Assembly: GCA_964467785.1 (NCBI GenBank)
Contig: CAYXVB010000079.1
Location: 1 to 15,580, forward strand
Reading direction: 5' to 3'
DNA from: CAYXVB01 sp964467785
GTDB lineage: Bacteria > Bdellovibrionota > UBA1018
Length of the DNA stretch: 15,580 bases
Shown: in pieces, positions 14,090-15,580 of the stretch
How positions within the stretch are numbered: the first letter of the stretch is position 1
Layout: each line of letters begins with the position of its first letter
Made by a program: the position numbers and the translations under genes
The notes under the pieces: generated by a model
The model's database searches: none
What the model was told of the DNA's origin: nothing
The model's input: only the letters and a program-made list of their open reading frames with translations

Positions 14090-14959
14090 TCAGCTGACGG
14101 GGGACTGCGAAAGCTTCGATTTGAAGTGGCTTCGAATCGCCTCCACGACTTGAGCGTGGAGCGGCCTATAATAAGGCAGCGCGAAGTATTGCAGGTAGAC
14201 CGGCACCCGAAACTTGCGCGACGGATGAACCGGCTCCAGGTCTTTCACGTCCGAGATCAGATGAAGGGGAAGTACCGCCATCCCGTACCCCGCCCGGACT
14301 CCATCCAGGAGGCCATAGACATCGTCCAAATACCGCATTCCCTTTGGATTGAAAGCGAGCTTGTTTTGGCGGAAATAATTGCGAGTCACCTCGTCATTTT
14401 CATCGTGATCGAGATAGATGCCTTCCACCTTCGTCGCTTTCTTCGATCGGACCATTACGCTTTCTTCGACCCCGAGAAAGAGGCTTTCAATCTCCGCGGA
14501 ACCGGATCTACGCGACGTGAGGATGTAGTCCGCCTCCGAGCTCTTCAATAAGCTGTCGAGCTCCCCCATTTCCCGGGTGAACAACTGAAAAGACAAAGCC
14601 GGGTGGGCGCCCAGGAGCCCGGCGAGCGCGGGCAGCACCAGTGATCGATTCACCGAGGAAAACCCACCGACCCTGAGAACCCCTCCGAAGCCGCCACGCT
14701 GACCTTTCAGGCGGCCCAGGAGCTCCGACTCGGCGGTTTCATGCAGTCGGCAGAACCGCAGGGTTTGCTGACCCGCCTCTGTCAGCCGCACTGAGGTCCG
14801 GTCCCGGATAAAGAGCGCGGTCCCGAGCTCGTCCTCGAGTTTCGAGATGCGCTGGGAAAGCGCGGATTGCGTGATGTGCAGGAAGGCGGCCGCCCGCGTA
14901 AAATTGAGCATCCTTGCGGCGACCTGAAAAGCTTCGAGCTGGGCGGAGTTGAGCTTCAT
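14090..14959 (-). CDS. LysR-type transcriptional regulator
   Basis: This 289-residue cytoplasmic DNA-binding regulator has an N-terminal winged helix-turn-helix at about 3-60 (FTRAAAFLHITQSALSQRISKLEDELG), with a textbook LysR recognition helix. It is followed by a linker helix and a periplasmic-binding-protein-like co-inducer domain from about 90 to 280. Conserved features include the LRVGG strand opening the effector domain, and GVRAGYGMAVLPLHLI near the C-terminal half, where many LysR proteins have a G-x-G-I/M-x-x-L-P motif. Length is normal. The gene diverges from a small secreted protein across a 122-base spacer carrying LysR-type dyads, so it probably controls itself and that neighbour. 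No strong ribosome-binding site precedes the ATG. The co-inducer and regulon cannot be predicted. Confidence 0.92.
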   Translation of the reverse strand: MKLNSAQLEAFQVAARMLNFTRAAAFLHITQSALSQRISKLEDELGTALFIRDRTSVRLTEAGQQTLRFCRLHETAESELLGRLKGQRGGFGGVLRVGGFSSVNRSLVLPALAGLLGAHPALSFQLFTREMGELDSLLKSSEADYILTSRRSGSAEIESLFLGVEESVMVRSKKATKVEGIYLDHDENDEVTRNYFRQNKLAFNPKGMRYLDDVYGLLDGVRAGYGMAVLPLHLISDVKDLEPVHPSRKFRVPVYLQYFALPYYRPLHAQVVEAIRSHFKSKLSQSPVS

Positions 14960-14973
14960 GTCATTAGCTAAAC

Positions 14974-15007
14974 TGATTAGATTATAAAATCAATTTGTTT
15001 CACAAAT
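14974..15007. promoter_or_regulatory. LysR-type binding dyads and lysR -10 element in the divergent spacer
   Basis: ATTTGT-TTC-ACAAAT at 14993-15007 is a perfect dyad fitting the LysR consensus T-N11-A. A second dyad, TGATT-N9-AATCA, lies at 14974-14992 and also contains a T-N11-A arrangement. On the minus strand it encloses a consensus -10 (TATAAT, 14981-14986). A protein bound to the second site would cover the lysR promoter. No good -35 is correctly spaced; TTGACC (minus, 15008-15013 region) sits 22 bases away. Confidence 0.65.
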
Positions 15008-15069
15008 AGGTCAACCCCCCGTATTCCAGGCCTCGGAAGTCATGACCATCCTGACTCCGAACCTCAAAG

Positions 15070-15075
15070 AAAGGA
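15070..15075 (+). promoter_or_regulatory. Shine-Dalgarno sequence deciding a GTG start
   Basis: AAAGGA lies 6 bases upstream of the GTG at 15082. It supports this non-ATG start, which also yields a proper signal peptide. Confidence 0.6.
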
Positions 15076-15081
15076 CCCAAA

Positions 15082-15555
15082 GTGAAAACTCTCTTCGCGT
15101 ATTATCTGCTTCTGAACCTGATCCCAGGCGGGGCCTCCGACGCTCACGCCTACGCCCAAGTCCAAGTCCAAGACTTCGGGGCAGCTACTCGATACTCCTG
15201 CCAAGAGCTTAATCCCGCCAGCGGTCAAAGGCTTCCGGCCCGGCTCTGGATCTTGATACGCTCCGGCGCGCATGTCCCGGACGTCACGCAATTCCAGGAA
15301 ACTCCCGAGCATCCTCAGGGCGAAACCTTTGTCACAAACTATGACTACTCACAGAGTCCGTTTTACCGCTGGGGTTATTCGGATCTGTACTCGACGGACC
15401 TGCCTGGACTCGGAATGCTCACTTTGACCATTGAAAAAGAGGGCCCCAATCTCATGAATGCCTCGAAATTCAATATTCGAGCCATTTTCGCGACGCTTCA
15501 GTCGAAGTCTGGAGGGAGCCGGTACTTTACCTGCAAACTTCAACCTGCTCGATAA
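15082..15555 (+). CDS. Small secreted protein of unknown function, putative LysR target
   Basis: I do not recognise the family of this 157-residue protein. It starts with GTG, preceded by AAAGGA. The N terminus is a signal peptide (KTLFAYYLLLNLIPGGASDAHA, likely cut after AHA near residue 22). The mature part of about 135 residues is rich in aromatic and beta-prone segments. It has just two cysteines, C39 (RYSCQEL) near the start and C151 (FTCKLQ) near the end, which could form one disulfide tying a beta-sandwich together. The mature N terminus includes an alternating QVQVQD encoded by three near-identical CAAGTC units. It has no catalytic motif or membrane segment that I can see. The divergent position next to a LysR regulator suggests regulated expression. 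The gene appears complete, with stop TAA at 15553-15555. Confidence 0.75.
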   Translation: MKTLFAYYLLLNLIPGGASDAHAYAQVQVQDFGAATRYSCQELNPASGQRLPARLWILIRSGAHVPDVTQFQETPEHPQGETFVTNYDYSQSPFYRWGYSDLYSTDLPGLGMLTLTIEKEGPNLMNASKFNIRAIFATLQSKSGGSRYFTCKLQPAR

Positions 15556-15580
15556 ATGACACCGTGGGAGTCGAACAAAC

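Noticed and set aside
15154..15172. Three near-identical CAAGTC units, considered as a repeat array
   Set aside because: They are only 6 bases each, lie within the coding frame and simply encode Q-V-Q-V-Q; too short to call an array.
1..15580. Search for CRISPR arrays, tRNA genes, insertion sequences, phage genes or a defence island
   Set aside because: No spaced identical repeats, tRNA-like cloverleaf arms, transposase or integrase motifs, or terminal inverted repeats were seen by eye. The window looks like ordinary core or semi-core chromosome.

Overview
No part of this window looks like a mobile, defence or phage region. It reads as a GC-rich bacterial chromosome segment of single genes and short operons with house-keeping and envelope functions. 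The cell is evidently Gram-negative: there is a lipoprotein signal peptidase, a predicted lipoprotein, a periplasmic lytic transglycosylase and several exported enzymes. A CoA-dependent 2-oxoacid:ferredoxin oxidoreductase points to low-potential ferredoxin chemistry. Gene content and the appearance of several proteins made me think of Bdellovibrionota or another former deltaproteobacterial lineage, but that is an impression only. I see no rRNA, tRNA, CRISPR array, insertion sequence, integrase or toxin-antitoxin pair.

Layout. At 2-73 is the tail of a membrane protein, followed closely by a VAT-1-like quinone oxidoreductase (98-1171, +). This converges on an OPT-family transporter (1205-3088, -). 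A secreted M1-like gluzincin peptidase (3197-5320, +) diverges from the transporter and converges on a lytic transglycosylase (5328-6065, -). A minus-strand run follows: a PP2C phosphatase fused to a cyclic-nucleotide-binding domain (6249-7520), an MsrB-MsrA lipoprotein (7647-8846), and a two-gene 2-oxoacid:ferredoxin oxidoreductase operon (8918-11194 alpha-beta fusion; 11191-12405 gamma-delta fusion; ATGA overlap). An exported metallo-beta-lactamase-fold hydrolase (12584-13432, -) has its own intrinsic terminator and diverges from lspA (13526-14080, +). A LysR-type regulator (14090-14957/9, -) diverges from a small secreted protein of unknown function (15082-15555, +) across an AT-rich interval containing LysR-type dyads.

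How the genes fit together. The clearest unit is the oxidoreductase operon, whose translation is coupled and whose leader carries a 22-bp AT-rich dyad. The Msr gene lies just downstream on the same strand. A repair enzyme for oxidised methionine beside an oxygen-sensitive iron-sulfur enzyme is suggestive, but co-transcription is inferred. The LysR gene and the small secreted protein form the usual regulator-plus-divergent-target layout.

The most noteworthy observations are: (i) the doubly fused oxidoreductase and its palindromic leader; (ii) the PP2C-cNMP fusion, followed by a long hairpin that pairs fully only as minus-strand RNA; (iii) the LysR dyads next to an unrecognised secreted protein; (iv) an M1-like peptidase whose exopeptidase motif is replaced. 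None of these amounts to a clear new multi-gene system.
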